Shown here one piece after another: positions 1 through 12,959 of a stretch of 64,000 nt of DNA. Source of the stretch: Hanleya hanleyi. Its lineage: Eukaryota > Mollusca > Polyplacophora > Lepidopleurida > Hanleyidae. The position numbers and the translations under genes are program-made. The notes under the pieces were generated by a model, which saw only the letters and a list, made by a program, of their open reading frames with translations, had not been told where the DNA came from and ran no database searches. How positions within the stretch are numbered: the first letter of the stretch is position 1; each line of letters opens with the position of its first letter. The stretch lies in NCBI GenBank assembly GCA_036873755.1, contig JAVTVY010020612.1, forward strand, positions 1 through 64,000. The letters run 5' to 3'.

Positions 1-3000
1 ATTCAGACCGACATGTAAACGGTCATTCATGGTGCGCCCGATAAAGGAACTGGCGACTCCATCTTTTAGCCGATGGCATGCTCTCTCGACATACCTATTT
101 TTAAGTTCCAAGCATTTATATTTTCGTCTCTGACAAGCTAGACCGCTATTCAGATAGGCCAGACCGCTATTCAGATAGGTCAGACCACTATTCAGAACGG
201 CATATAAAGGGTCATTCGTAGTAGCGCCCCCTAGCATCCGATGTAGGGACTGAAGACTCCAACTTGTAGCTAATGAAACACTCTCTCATTATACCTATTT
301 ATAAGTTCGAAGTGTTTATATTATTGTCTCTGGCGATCTAGACCGCTATTCAGATATGCCAGACCGCTATTCAGACCGGCATGAAAACGGTCATTCGTAG
401 TAGCGCCCCCTAGCGTCCGATGTAGGGACTGAAGACTCCAACTTGGTGCCAATGAAATAATCTCTCATTATACCTATTTATAAATTCAAAGTGTTTATAT
501 TATTGTCTCTGGCGATCTAGACCGCTATTTAGATATGCCAGACCGCTATTCTGACCGGCATGTAAACGGTCATTCGTAGTAGCGCCCCCAAGCGTCGGAT
601 GTAGGGACTGAAGACTCCAACTTGTAGCCAATTAAATACTCTCTCCTTATACCTATTTATAAGTTCGAAGTGTTTATATTATTGTCTCTGGCGATCTAGA
701 CCGCTATTCAGAGTTGCCAGACCGCTATTCAGACCGGCATGTAAACGGTCATTCGTAGTAGCGCCCCCTAGCGTCCGATGTAGGGACTGAAGACTCCAAC
801 TTGTAGCTAATGAGATACTCTCTATTTATACCTATTTATAAGTTCGACGTGTTTATGTTATTGTTTCTGGCGATCTAGACCGCTATTCGGATAAGACAGA
901 CCGCTATTCAGACCGACATGTAAACGGTCGTTCGTAGTAGCGCCCCCTAGTGTCCGATGTAGGGACTTATGACTCCAGCTTGTAGCCCACGAAATACTCT
1001 CTCATTATTCCTATTCATAAGTTCGAAGTGTATATATTATTGTCTCCGGCGATCAAGACCGCTATTCAGATATGCCAGACCCCTATTCAGACCGGCATGT
1101 AAACGGTCATTCGTAGTAGCGCCCCTAGCGTCCGATGTAGGGACCGAAGACTCCAATTTGTAACCAATGAAATACTCTCTCATTATACCTATATATAAGT
1201 TCGAAGTGTTTATATTATTGTCTCTGGTGATCTAGACCGCTATTAAGATAGGACAGACCGCTATTCAGACCGACATGTAAACGGCCATTCGTAGTAGCGC
1301 CCCCTAGCGTCCGATGTAGGGACTGATGACTCCAACTTGTAGCCCATGAAAAACTCTCTCATTATACCAATTTGTAAGTTCGAAGTGTATATATTATTGT
1401 CTCTGGCGATCTAGACCGCTATTCAGATATGCCAGACCCCTATTCAGACCGGCATGTAAACGGTCATTCGTAGTAGCGCCCCTAGCGTCCGATGTAGGGA
1501 CCGAAGACTCCAACTTGTAACCAATGAAATACTCTCTCATTATACCTATATATAAGTTCGAAGTGTTTATATTATTGTCTCTGGTGATCTAGACCGCTAT
1601 TAAGATAGGACAGACCGCTATTCAGACCGACATGTAAACGGCCATTCGTAGTAGCGCCCCCTAGCGTCCGATGTAGGGACTGAAGACTCCAACTTGTAGC
1701 CAATGAAATACTCTCTCATTAAACCTATTTATAAGTTCGAAGTGTTTATATTATTGTCTCTGGCGATCTAGACCGCTATTCAGATAGGACAGGCCGCTAT
1801 TCAGACCGACATGTAAACGGTCATTCATAGTAGCGCCCCCCCCCCCCCTGCGCCCGATAAAGGAACTGAAGACTCCATCTTTTAGCCGATGGCATGCTCT
1901 CTCGACATGCCTATTTTTAAGTTCCAACCATTTATATTTTCGTCTCTGACAAGCTAGATCGCTATTCAGATAGGCCAGACCGCTATTCAGATAGGTCATA
2001 CCACTATTCAGACCGGCATATAAACGGTCATTCGTAGTAGCGCCCCCTAGCGTCCGATGTAGGGACTGAAGACTCCAACTTGTAGCTAATGAAATACTCT
2101 CTCATTATACCTATTTATAAGTTCGAAGTGTTTATATTATTGTCTCTGGCGATCTAGACCGCTATTCAGATAAGACAGACCGCTATTCAGACCGACATGA
2201 AAACGGCCATTCGTAGTAGCGCGCCCTAGCGTCCGATGTAGGGACTGATGACTCCAACTTGTAGCCCATGAAATACTCTCTCATTATACCTATTTATCAG
2301 TTCGAAGTGTATATATTATTGTCTCTGGCGATCTAGACCGCTATTCAGATATGCCAGACCGCTATTCAGACCGGCATGAAAACGGTCATTCGTAGTAGCG
2401 CCCCCTAGCGTCCGATGTAGGGACTGAAGACTCCAACTTGTAGCCAATGAAATACTCTCTCATTATACCTATTTATAAATTCAAAGTGTTTATATTATTG
2501 TCTCTGGCGATCTAGACCGCTATTCAGATATGCCAGACCGCTATTCAGACCGGCATGTAAACGGTCATTCGTAGTAGCGCCCCCTAGCGTCCGATGTAGA
2601 GACTGATGACTCCAACTTGTAGCCCATGAAATACTCTCTCATTATACCTATTCATAAGTTCGAAGTGTATATATTATTGTCTCTGGCGATCTAGACCGCT
2701 ATTCAGATATGCCAGACCGCTATTCAGGCCGGCATGTAAACGGTCATTCGTAGTAGCGTCCCCTAGCGTCCGATGTAGGGACCGAAGACTCCAACTTGTA
2801 GCCAATGCAATACTCTCTCATTATACCTATTTATAAGTTCGAAGTGTTTATATTATTGTCTCTGGCGATCTAGACCGCTATTCAGATAGGACAGACCGCT
2901 ATTCAGACCGACATGTAAACGGTCATTCATCGTAGCGCCACCTGGCGCCCGATAAAGGAGCTGAAGACTCCATCTTTTAGCAGATGGCATGCTCTCTCGA

Positions 3001-3480
3001 CATGCCTATTTTTAAGTTCCAACCATTATATTTTCGGCTCTGATAAGCTAGACGGCTATTCAGATAGGCCAGACCGCTATTCAGATTGGTCAGACCGCTA
3101 TTCAGACCGGCATGTAAATGGTCATTCGTAATAGCGCCCCCTAGCGTCCGATGTCGGGACTGATGACTCGAACTTGTAGCCCATGAAATACTCTTTCATT
3201 ATACCTATTTATAAGTTCGAAGTGTATATATTATTGTCTCTGGCGATCTAGACCGCTATTCAGATAGGACAGACCGCTATTCAGACCGACATGTAAACGG
3301 TCATTCATAGTAGCGTTCCCTGGTGACCGATATGGGAACTGAAGACTCCATCTTCTAGCTCGTGATATACTCTCTGAACAGTCCTATTTACAAGTTCGAA
3401 GCATTTGCATTATCGGATCTGGCAAGGTAGACCGCTATTCCGATAGGCCAGACCGCTATTCGGATAGCCAGAGACTCATA
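1..3480. repeat. 180-bp satellite array, two unit types, runs off left edge
   Basis: About 19 tandem units of roughly 180 bp fill this stretch; the marker GTAGGGACTGAAGACTCC recurs near 240, 420, 600, 780 and onwards. Each unit also holds a shorter direct repeat around AGACCGCTATTCAGA, present two or three times. Two unit types are visible. The common one carries CCCCTAGCGTCCGATGTAGG. A rarer one carries GCGCCCGATAAAGGA and CTCTCTCGACAT, near 40, 1845 and 2935. 961-1320 and 1321-1680 are near copies of each other, so a 360-bp dimer was also amplified. The last units (3300-3480) are the most diverged. Short open frames here are by-products of the repeat. Confidence 0.95.
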
Positions 3481-3957
3481 AGAGCGCCCCTAGCAGCGCC
3501 CCCTGGAGTCAGATTTGGAATATGATTATGAAAACATATGAAGCAGGACTTTCTCTCTTACTATGCAGAGTTTGGAGTTCAAAATACTCATAATAGAGAA
3601 AATACAGATGTTTTGCTCCATGTCTGAAGAAATAATGACTGGTCCCTTCGAATAACGAACTGCGAACTGCGAATCGCGGTCTAACTTTACGAACGTAGGT
3701 TTTTGCAGGTCTCCACCACATCATAGTCGCAGTTTTCTAGAGACAATTTTCTTAGTGCCAACGATGCAACGTTTGCTTCAGCAACTTAGTAAAAATGTTA
3801 GGCACTAATATCGAACTTGCTTCTTTCTCATGTGCTGTTAATAAAGTCGAAATAAGCAATTTAGTACAATAAGGGACAACTAGACAAACAACTAGTTCAG
3901 ACAACTTACAAATGAAGAAAACGTCGGGCCTCACAGACAGGTGTTCTGAATAAGAAC
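3481..3957. other. no gene seen
   Basis: Unique-looking AT-rich sequence between the satellite and the next minisatellite. Only short frames without recognisable similarity are present. Confidence 0.6.
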
Positions 3958-4150
3958 TTGCATTCTATTCATACCCCCTCGTTCATACCCCCTCGTTCAT
4001 ACCCCCCTCGTTCATACCCCCTCGTTCATACCCCCTCGTTCATACCCCCCTCGTTCATACCCCCTCGTTCATACCCCCCTCGTTCATACCCCCTCGTTCA
4101 TACCCCCTCGTTTATACCCCCCTCGTTCATACCCCCTCGTTCCTTACCTC
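3958..4150. repeat. 13/14-bp minisatellite (CTCGTTCATACCCC)
   Basis: About 14 copies of CTCGTTCATACCCC, alternating between four and five C residues at the end, so 13- and 14-bp units mix. An apparent 84-codon frame over it (Ser/Tyr/Pro-rich) is only the repeat translated. Confidence 0.95.
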
Positions 4151-4212
4151 GTTTAGGCCGTCTCTTCTGGCTATGGGACCCAAAGTTCATCATTGTCCAT
4201 CAGATGACTTAA

Positions 4213-7019
4213 CAGGGCTATTACATCATCACTCGTGAATATCACTATTTAATACCACTCAAGCCGGTGCTAGGAGCCGTACGTTCATGCCATCCAAGAT
4301 GTCCACATGAACAGACACAATACAAGCCTGACTGAGATAAAAATCTGGGATCGTGTGATGTTTTTTGACTGATGCGGTCAGTATATATGCCTGTGGGGAC
4401 ATTTGACAAGCTCTACTAGAAAATGTGAAAAAAACGTCATTTTCAAAAAAAGTATTTTGGAACCGCATGATAAATTAGTAAATAATAATCTGATGTGAAA
4501 TAAAATATTTTCTGTCCACGTTTCCTCTCAAAAAGCGGGAATTTTGAAGAAAAATGACGAAAACATAACTTTTCTGGTACCCACATGGACGCCATCTTGA
4601 ATTTACCCATGATCCTCTGCTCCGGGGTTATGCAAATAGGCTCAAAATGATCCCAATATGATGAACTACAAAGTCACGGACTGTCAGCACTCAGGATTTT
4701 GTCGTTCCGAAGATAGGATAGAAAGTTTGGTAGGGAGAATGGGTGCGGGGAGGGGGGGGGGAGAGGGGGGAGGGCCATAAGGCCTGGTAGAAGTTTGTTA
4801 TACACGCTGCAAAAAGGACAACTTATGCCGAACCAATCGTTTATTTGTTTTTACAAGCTTGAAAGTACACGACTAATGAAATGGGAAGATTTTTGTACCC
4901 ACCCATCGGATATTGTGCGTCAGTCCAGTATCCCAGGTTCAGAAGAATTAAAGGACGGGGTCATAAATCATAATCGAGGTACTAGGCCGTACAGGTTGTT
5001 TTAACCTATATTTAGTTATTGCAATATACATATGTCCTTATAACATATAGCCTCTGATAAGTAGGGGTTACAGGTTATTTAAACGTTATTAATATTAAAA
5101 GCGCGTGAGATATATCTACTTAACAAGCAGGCAAAGAAGAAGTTCGTACTTTTCCCACCACACCCCCTTCTGAAAGTCTTCACGCATAGATATGAAGACA
5201 TAGCTTGAAGAATCCCTCTCTCGATGGTCAGATGAAATGATTGTTCTCCACCTACCATCTAGGGGATATTGAATTTAGCAGTCCGTTCGTCTGTATGTAC
5301 ATGCAGTCATTTCATATCACGTTATATATGGGTATGTTGCCGATCGAATGGTTCTGGGATCTAAACTCAATTTCCATTTTTTCTATACACATGTAAGTGA
5401 ATAGGAATATAAAATAGCATATTTCCTTACAAGAATCAATAACTGATGCATGCATGTTAGTAGACCCAAAGAGGTAGCATTACGTCTGTATTAAATATCT
5501 CAGTATAGAGCGGTTTAAGCGTCTGTATTAATCCCGATATTGGCAATATCGAGTGTGTCCCCAAACAAACTTTAAGGCGTGAGGTACTCTAACGGGAGTT
5601 GTTCGAATTACAATAAATACAATCGTATTACCAAGTATGATCGACAGCATGCACCTATAATGCAGGTTCATGACTGATCCCGCATATCAATCCCAAAGAC
5701 CTGGAAATTCAGTTCCAGCCGAACAATGTTTTTTAATGAAGTCTAAATGCCATATATGAATTGCGCATGCGTAGTAATGTAATGTGAATATTGTTATGGG
5801 AAATCTTCCGTGTGTATGATTCGTGGTGAAACCAAGTATTAATTCATTTGTACATATCAATAATCGATGCATGTACATATTCTAAACTATGAAACATTAT
5901 TTGGATTATTACCGGACTGAAAGAAGGAAGAAAACTAGCGAGCGGTCTTGAATCCACTCATCTCAAAGTGTTATTTTATATACGACTTCAGGTCGAAGTG
6001 CTCAAAGTCTAATGTTTGCAAATCGTTCACCGCCTGATTTATATACAGCAGTTAAACGACCCTGTATGCAGCGATATATAGAGCGTGTATGGTGTTGTTT
6101 TACCGAATGGGACGTTGACATATCTCAACATCGGCAATTCGTAGGTAAGGACAAATATTTTTGCAGTCTAAAATCACCTGACTGATGACAGTCTGCCACA
6201 GAAAAAGTGAATCAATGATTGTTTTTTATATAAAATGTAAAATACAGTAATTTCGGGGAAAAGTATAATTTTATATAAGCTTACGTATCCCGTTATCTCA
6301 GATGACGATTTCCTTCCTGGCTTGGGTTTGTTATCATTTTGCGAACTAGAACTTCCTTTTCTGACGATTTAAATTATTATAGGTACGCCCAATCTAAACT
6401 GAACTATACACTATATAGCCCGGCACTGTGCAGACTCATCTCTATGGCGTACATAGATCATCATATTATCAGGTAATATTGGCCACCCATATTATGTCGT
6501 TATCGCGTATAGTCTGACTGAAGTTTAAACCTAATATATTTGTGTCAATATTGAAGTGTAGGGGTCCCCCCATCTCTGCATTTATAAGTCTGATTTTAGC
6601 ATAATTCCAAACTATGCCTACTCCATACACAACAAAAGAAAGTTGTCGGAAGACGATGCACGCAGGAAGTAGCAAAATCGGGATTCTGTCTAACCAGAAG
6701 TTCAGTACCGAACTTCTGGTCTAACCCTATAGATATTTTATTCACAATAACTGCACATGTGACAGTTAGCCTGGTTATTGGACAACGCTTATATGGTCAA
6801 ATTTTGATGTAGTATCAAACGTAATTGTGATGCTGCAAGTTTTTCTTCTAACAACAACATATAAAGATATGATGGACTATCAACATAAAACTTCTCTCAT
6901 CACCTGTGACACGTAAAGTACCAAACTTATAACACATGTGCTATATCACTCTGTGGAAGTAGTGCAGTGAAGAGTAATTTTTCTCTTCGATTCACACGTT
7001 GATCTAGAATGAATTCAGA
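4213..7019. other. gene-free stretch with a G-rich tract and a short hairpin
   Basis: No coding similarity recognised on either strand. A strand-biased purine tract, mostly G, lies at about 4740-4773. A perfect 11-bp inverted repeat (ACCAGAAGTTC, spaced by 6 bases) lies at 6693-6720. Composition is AT-rich, typical of intergenic DNA here. Confidence 0.6.
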
Positions 7020-7029
7020 TTGATTTATC

Positions 7030-7430
7030 CCTGGTCTCATTATTTGTGTCCATTCAAACCCTTGCCTCATTGTGTGTGTCATGTCACACCCTTTCCTCAT
7101 CGTGCATGCTCATTTGTACCCTTTATATCAATATGTGTGTTCATTCATACCACTGTCTCAATATGTGTGTCCACACATACCCATGTCTCCCTATGTGTGT
7201 CTATTCATACCCTTGCCTCATTGTGCTTGTCATTTCACAACTTTTCCTCGTCGTGCATGCCCATTCATAGCCTTCATCTCAATATGTGTGTCCGTCCACA
7301 CCCTTGCCTCATCGTGTGTGTCCATTCATACCCTTGCCTCACTGTGTGTGTCCGCACACACCGTTGCCTCCCTGTATTCACACATACTTTACCTCACTGT
7401 GTGTATCCATTCATAGCCTTGATATACGTT
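7030..7430. repeat. 30-bp minisatellite with a 5-unit higher order
   Basis: Thirteen or so units of about 30 bp built on TGTGTCCATTCATACCCTTG. Distinct variants recur five units later (units near 7073 and 7104 match those near 7223 and 7255), giving a higher-order period of about 151 bp. All three forward frames stay open over part of it, so the 173-, 114- and 74-codon frames here are repeat artefacts and not genes. Confidence 0.9.
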
Positions 7431-7636
7431 AGGCTTTCGTTTACGACTATAAATCCTTTTTCCGGGTGCACAGTTTGCGTTCATGTGCTTTTCGGTGATA
7501 TCACGTCTCAGCTTGTCATAGCGAACACAACTGGTCCATGAAACTATCTCCAGCATAATTGCAAAAGGAAAACCCAAACGCCTATCCCACCCAGCTAATT
7601 AGTTACATGATATAAAATGGATATAAGTCTGCTGGT

Positions 7637-8060
7637 ATGCGTCGCGGTTCTGATGCGTGGGCTGCGCATGCGCAACCGGCTGTCGAACGCTCTAAAGATA
7701 ATGATGGGGTGAGAGACATCGGGGTTTCACCAAACGAGACTCCTGCACCCAGGCATGGGATATGGGTTCCGCAAGCGCAACCGCAAGTGAGCCCTCGGGG
7801 GCTTCATCTAACGAGACTCCTGCACCCATGCGTCACAGTGTATTGTAGGTATGATATTGTGAGTGCGCATGCGCAACCGGAAATTGGAAGATTTATCGAG
7901 AACGAAAGGGGTGAGAGATATCGAAATTCACCCAACAGGACTCCTGGACCAAGGCATGCGTAATAAGGTATTAGATAGAGCGTGCGCATATGCAACTGGA
8001 AGTTGGACGCTTTATCGAGAACGAGAGCCGAACAAGACGGATGAAAGTCATCGTGACTTT
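7637..8060. repeat. about 110-bp tandem repeat, four units
   Basis: The marker GCGCATGCGCAACCGG (with variants) occurs near 7662, 7770, 7866 and 7981, followed in each unit by a segment like ACGCTCTAAAGA or GATTTATCGAGAACGA and then CACCAAACGAGACTCCTG. Units are diverged. Frames of 88-108 codons over it have no gene-like character. Confidence 0.8.
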
Positions 8061-8438
8061 CACAGTCCAAATTATTACTACCCTATTCAAAATATTGAGT
8101 CTTTTCTTGCTCGAATTGAGTTTTACCACCTACCCACAAGGCTATTTTTCTGCGTTTTAAAATGATTTGCTACCTCATATAGTAAAAACACAAAATGACA
8201 AATAGGTAATTTCATTAATTATAGGAAATTGATAAATAATTACATACACTAGGCAAATGTTAAATAACTCTAAAAACAGAGGCACCGTCCCTTTCCCTAC
8301 TCGGTGTAGAACAATATATTGATGCCAAATTAAAAACTCCTATGAAAAATACATTTTTAAGAAATAAACGGTTTTTCAAAAAATGAAATGAAAAAATGAT
8401 CATGGAAAGTGATGACAGACGATGAGACGAGTAATACA

Positions 8439-8458
8439 CTTTCTTTTCTTTTCCGCAG
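8439..8458 (+). other. candidate splice acceptor of the GT92 5' UTR
   Basis: A pyrimidine-rich run, CTTTCTTTTCTTTTCCGCAG, ends in AG at 8458, about 515 bases ahead of the GT92 start codon. It is the best acceptor upstream of the gene. A weaker one (CGATCTTAGCAG) ends at about 8870. Either would make the 5' UTR spliced while the coding region stays in one exon. Inferred from sequence only; no donor was assigned. Confidence 0.45.
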
Positions 8459-8973
8459 GTGTTCCGTTGCTGTGCTAGTCGTTCAAAGATGAATCGTTAT
8501 ATGGCTTACGAAGAATGTGACAATCCGGGATCCGTATAATATGTGAAAGCAGAGATTCGGTCATAGAACTGCTGCATGGAAAACACACACGCCTGGTCTG
8601 ATGAACCGTCACAGAAACCGTATGATTGGATGAATTCTCTTCCAACTTTCCTCACTGGCTAATGAAAATCCCGGATTTCCTTTTTAAAATTTGAAATGAC
8701 CAATCAAATTGTTCAAATCTGGATTCTCTCCCATGATGCGCTGTCGAACCTCCATTCTAACGGACTTGTTATTTTCCTCGCGGACAGCTACTGAAAGTTG
8801 CGAAGAGAATGTGAAGAGGTCCGACTTTGAACTATTTCCGTTCAGTTTAACATAACATCGATCTTAGCAGATCAGGAGGCTTAATCTCCTTGGCGGAATG
8901 ATAGTTTGTCTTTACATGAGTCTGGTATCTTCGCATAATCGCCCTCGCGTGTTTGTTGCAATTATCGAGGAAC

Positions 8974-10494
8974 ATGTTTCGTAATTTGAACGTTAAAAAG
9001 CTCTCTATCGGTATTCTATCATGCTACGTTGTGGTCTTGGTGTATATTCAAATTCAGATATCTTTCCATGGCGAGCGAGGAAGCAGATCTCGTGGAGCTA
9101 CTAAGGAGATTTCTATAAGAACTGTGACAAATGCCAACAGCGTTGCTGTTAACGGCGTCGTAATAGATGCTTCCGATGACGACATTGTATCAAACTTCTC
9201 AGCTATGGTTGCTAACTCAACTGCTGGGTTTGCCACACCCTTCTATGGTGTTCTTGTGTATTCGGCTTATCTGGATAAGCGACAAGCCAAACCCAAAATT
9301 CGGATGGTGGCCATAGTGGATACGTGGACTCCGCCCGCGGCCTGGTGCCATTTTTGGCCATCTGGCTTCGCAAAATCAGATATTCCTGGTGGATCAAAAC
9401 GCAATGAAAATTTCGATTTTTTCAATCACAAAGCTAATCTGAATTTTACAACCGTGATGGAGTTTTATGAAACCTGTGAGGGCCATAGGAAGCGATATAT
9501 AGCTTACATTATATCGTGTGATGTGCCCAGAGAAGCCGGTGACAAGATGGACAGGGTAGTGATGTCAAAAAACCCAAGTTGGGTAGTAAACAAACAGGGG
9601 AAATTTCCGACTGATGACTGGTTTGAAATACCTGTGATAACGCTAAACAGCAGACCAAGTAATGAAGTATCAAAACAACTGACTGACAAAACGAAGTTTC
9701 CAAAGGTAGAAAAGAGGTGGAAGTTCGCAGTATGTGTCCCTCCGCTGTTCGGATCCATCCCTGTTGAGTCTATGATAGAATTTATAGAATTAACAAGGAT
9801 ATTAGGGGCTGATCATTTTTTCTTCTATTCCCATAAAATGCATAAATCTATTAGGAAGTTACTGGGCATGTATACGAAATCCAGCATTGCGACTGTGTTG
9901 CCATGGAAGCACACCATGACTGGAGAGGACATGTGGTATTACGGACAGTCCGCCGCCATAGCCGACTGCCTCTTCAGAACTATGGGCAGATTTGATTGGG
10001 TGGCTTTCAATGACATTGATGAATTCATGGTCCCTAGAGACAACTTCACCGAAAGTGGAACGTGGGAGGAGTTTTTAACAGTTTATGAGAAATGGAACAG
10101 TACTAAGTTCATTAACCTTGCCAGTCTGGCTTTTCAGTCTGTGGTGTTTGATATCTCCAGCTCTGCAACTACAAATATTTCCGCTGGAAACTTTTTAACC
10201 ATGAATACAATTCAAAGGACTGAGACAATATCCACCCTGTTAACCAAGCAGCTTGTAAGACCAGATAAAGTATTTGAGTTGGGAATTCATCATTTAAGTA
10301 AACCGATGGAGCACCTCTATTACAGCCAACGCGTAAAGCCCAGAGCGGGATTATTACACCACTACCGTAAATGTAAACAGGGTTATGAGATAGTATGTGG
10401 CTACAATACCCCTGACAAGACAATACAACGCTATAGCGTGGCCCTTAGAATGAGAGCTAATAGTGTATTAAAGCATTTTCACTCAGAGTCGTGA
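8974..10494 (+). CDS. glycosyltransferase family 92 (DUF23) protein, type II membrane
   Basis: A 506-residue protein in a single exon. The open frame extends seven codons upstream, but only to TTG codons; the first ATG (AGGAACATG) is at 8974. Residues about 10-29 are hydrophobic and follow NVKK, a signal anchor placing the catalytic part in the Golgi lumen. The C-terminal half shows the GT92 layout: ADHFFFYSHKMHKS near residue 279, then FDWVAFNDIDEFMVP near 340-354 with the DxD-like DIDE metal/sugar-nucleotide site, and HHYRKC near 462. Several N-glycosylation sequons lie in the stem. Characterised GT92 members such as nematode GALT-1 are beta-galactosyltransferases acting on core fucose; donor and acceptor here are not known. 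The coding region is intact, with no neighbouring gene of related function. Confidence 0.92.
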   Translation: MFRNLNVKKLSIGILSCYVVVLVYIQIQISFHGERGSRSRGATKEISIRTVTNANSVAVNGVVIDASDDDIVSNFSAMVANSTAGFATPFYGVLVYSAYLDKRQAKPKIRMVAIVDTWTPPAAWCHFWPSGFAKSDIPGGSKRNENFDFFNHKANLNFTTVMEFYETCEGHRKRYIAYIISCDVPREAGDKMDRVVMSKNPSWVVNKQGKFPTDDWFEIPVITLNSRPSNEVSKQLTDKTKFPKVEKRWKFAVCVPPLFGSIPVESMIEFIELTRILGADHFFFYSHKMHKSIRKLLGMYTKSSIATVLPWKHTMTGEDMWYYGQSAAIADCLFRTMGRFDWVAFNDIDEFMVPRDNFTESGTWEEFLTVYEKWNSTKFINLASLAFQSVVFDISSSATTNISAGNFLTMNTIQRTETISTLLTKQLVRPDKVFELGIHHLSKPMEHLYYSQRVKPRAGLLHHYRKCKQGYEIVCGYNTPDKTIQRYSVALRMRANSVLKHFHSES

Positions 10495-12959
10495 CTAAGA
10501 TTTTGAATGGAACTCACGCTATTTTTGAACTCTAAAATATTTTTTCTGATATGGAATATTTTCTGAGTACCATCAATTTGGGGCACGTCTAGAGGTGTGT
10601 TGATGTTGTTGTTGCATGTGCGCATCAGCACTATGTTGTCCATTCACACTGACATTATCATCAATATCAATCTTCATTCTGGCATAAAATATATTTTATA
10701 TTGTTTGTCTTTTGTTATATCGCTTAGAAGCCAGTTCTACAATTTTTCGCCCATGATAACTCCAATGCTGCTGAACTAACTGAATCGAGGCTACGTATCT
10801 GGAAGTCATCTGTACCGGATGTAAAACGTTTTGATTGGTTCATTGGTGGTCATTTGGGATCTAATCTGTCGTTTTATAAATTATTCAACGATCTTCTCTT
10901 CTGAAACCGCTGAACCAATGGAAACGACTCATGGAAATGGATGCTCCTGGCCAATTCAAAGTCATATGACTTAATAGTGTCAATGCCGATGCTGGAAAGT
11001 TAATAGACATATATCTATTAACTCTTGGAGCCGAAAATCGCCCACTCACAAAAAGAGGTTGGTAAAAAACCATATATTAAAAGTGGTAGGTGCATCGCAA
11101 TGGCCGAATGGCATCCGCTTTTGACTTGCACGAAACTAACTCGTGTTTATATACATAAATTGTTTTATGCTACTTGAAGCTTCATACTACTATGGTCCGA
11201 TGAATAAGGGTTTTCGATTATGGAGGCGGTAATTTTTCATGGACGACGGCTGAGTTTAATAGTGCATCTGACGCTTGTATCCTCAGTTTCAGAATTTCTC
11301 TTGCTGTTTACTTAAATCGGAACATCTTTCTGATTTTACTTTCTTGAGTGTGTCGATGAAGAAATTTGCTGTTGGAAAAGAGTATTTTCCTGACCAACTA
11401 AAGTGATATATATGAGAACCAGACCAATAATACTCATATATTCGACAGATTTTTCAGAATGGGGATTCCGAATTTCGAGCGCTTTAATTTTGTTTGCGAC
11501 AGGTCCTAGCCATCCATAGCCCTGGTTTATATATTACCGTACTCGGGTCATGTTTAAATGTGATTTTCCAAAATTATAATTCGACAAATCAAGCACTTAT
11601 GCCACCTTGTTACTATAGTTACTGATCCGTCACGCATGAGTGACACCTATCAATTTAAATATTCCCACTCTGATTAGAACAGGGTTTTTTCACAGCATTG
11701 CCCTCATGATTCGACTAAGAATGATTGCCTTTAATTTTGGATTAATATTAGTTTTATTCAATATGAAGATAATAGCAGTGTGGCAGTTACAATTCGAGTC
11801 ACTGTTTCCTGAAGTTTTCGCTCGGTAAAATATATTCTGGAATTTTGTTCAATCGAAGATGCCCGAATGATCAAATGCAATGACGCAGATCATATGCTTC
11901 ACGACTTCCTGTTTCCAGCATGACATCTCCTAAGACTGTGTCATACCTTATGTCATGCATCTTGGCATAGATGTGCCTGAAATGGGTCGATGTAATATCC
12001 ATAAACAATGTATCTAAATATTCTGGGTCGTAAAGAGGCATGGTTGAAAAATATTTTATCGCTGACAAAAACAACATGTCGTTGCCAAGTTTGATTCCCT
12101 GCCGAATTATTTATGTCCATTCCTTTATTCCAGGAGTTTCAAGAAAAGCCGATCTTCGGATGTTTCGATCATGTTCTCTGGACGATATATTCGAAAATAA
12201 GCCATATCTTGTTAAACCTTAGTGTGGGTTGTGTTTTATTTCCTGCTGACACAGATCGTTGTATTTATCTGGCTTTGTTTTTAAAGCTCTCAGAGGTAAC
12301 GCATACAGGACTTTACGCAAACTGTGAACTGGTATACTGTTTGGTTTGTTGGTTCAACTCAGTAATTTAAAGTAACATGACCGCGATAGCTCATTTGAAG
12401 GTGTTTAAATAATTGGAAATATTGGGTGTAGTTATTGGCGGTTTATTGCATTATCGAAACTTTTGCCATTGTCATTTAAATCGCACGGAAACAGTTATAG
12501 CATCCATAATATAGTTCCCAGCCGGGGATATTTCTCTCCAATCCAAAGGGGGACTTATTGGGAGATAGATAGCTGATGTCTAATATCTGAATTCTGAAGA
12601 TGTCCCAGCCATGGTCGGGGCCAAAGTAACGCTCACCTTCTAGCAATTGTTTCTTTATAAACGTATTTCTTGTGAACACTCACCCTTACACGAAGTCTCT
12701 GGTTGGTCTTGTCAACATACTGTTTACCAAACTTAAATACATTTATTAGTAGGACAACTCAGTCCAACATGCGAATTTATAGAATATGAAATACCAGTTA
12801 ACCTCTAACTAAACCTGAAGATGAAGTATTAAAAAGTGGACACATTAGACACCCACGTTGTGCACACTTAGAAATCGAAAATTATTACATAGATAATTTG
12901 TTGTTAAACACCAATCACCAAGGGCAACAGTACAAGGTTTAAGGTCATGACCTTGGTTG
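10495..12959. other. 3' flank of GT92 gene and gene-free DNA
   Basis: No convincing AATAAA lies directly after the GT92 stop; AATATA (about 10553) and ATAAAATA (about 10683) are weak alternatives. A fragment at about 11204-11285 (TGGACGACGGCTG, then GACGCTTGTA) matches part of the foldback element at 33.2-33.8 kb. A tRNA A-box-like string, TGGCCGAATGGCATCCGC, is at about 11101, with no convincing B box. Nothing else is recognisable. Confidence 0.55.

Noticed and set aside
3958..4212. 84-codon Ser/Tyr/Pro-rich frame
   Set aside because: It is the translation of the CTCGTTCATACCCC minisatellite; no start context or continuation.
7020..7541. 173-codon Cys/His-rich frame, possibly a secreted peptide
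   Set aside because: It follows the 30-bp minisatellite, and the other two frames are equally open.
9504..9758. 84-codon minus-strand frame within the GT92 gene
   Set aside because: Antisense shadow of the GT92 coding exon.
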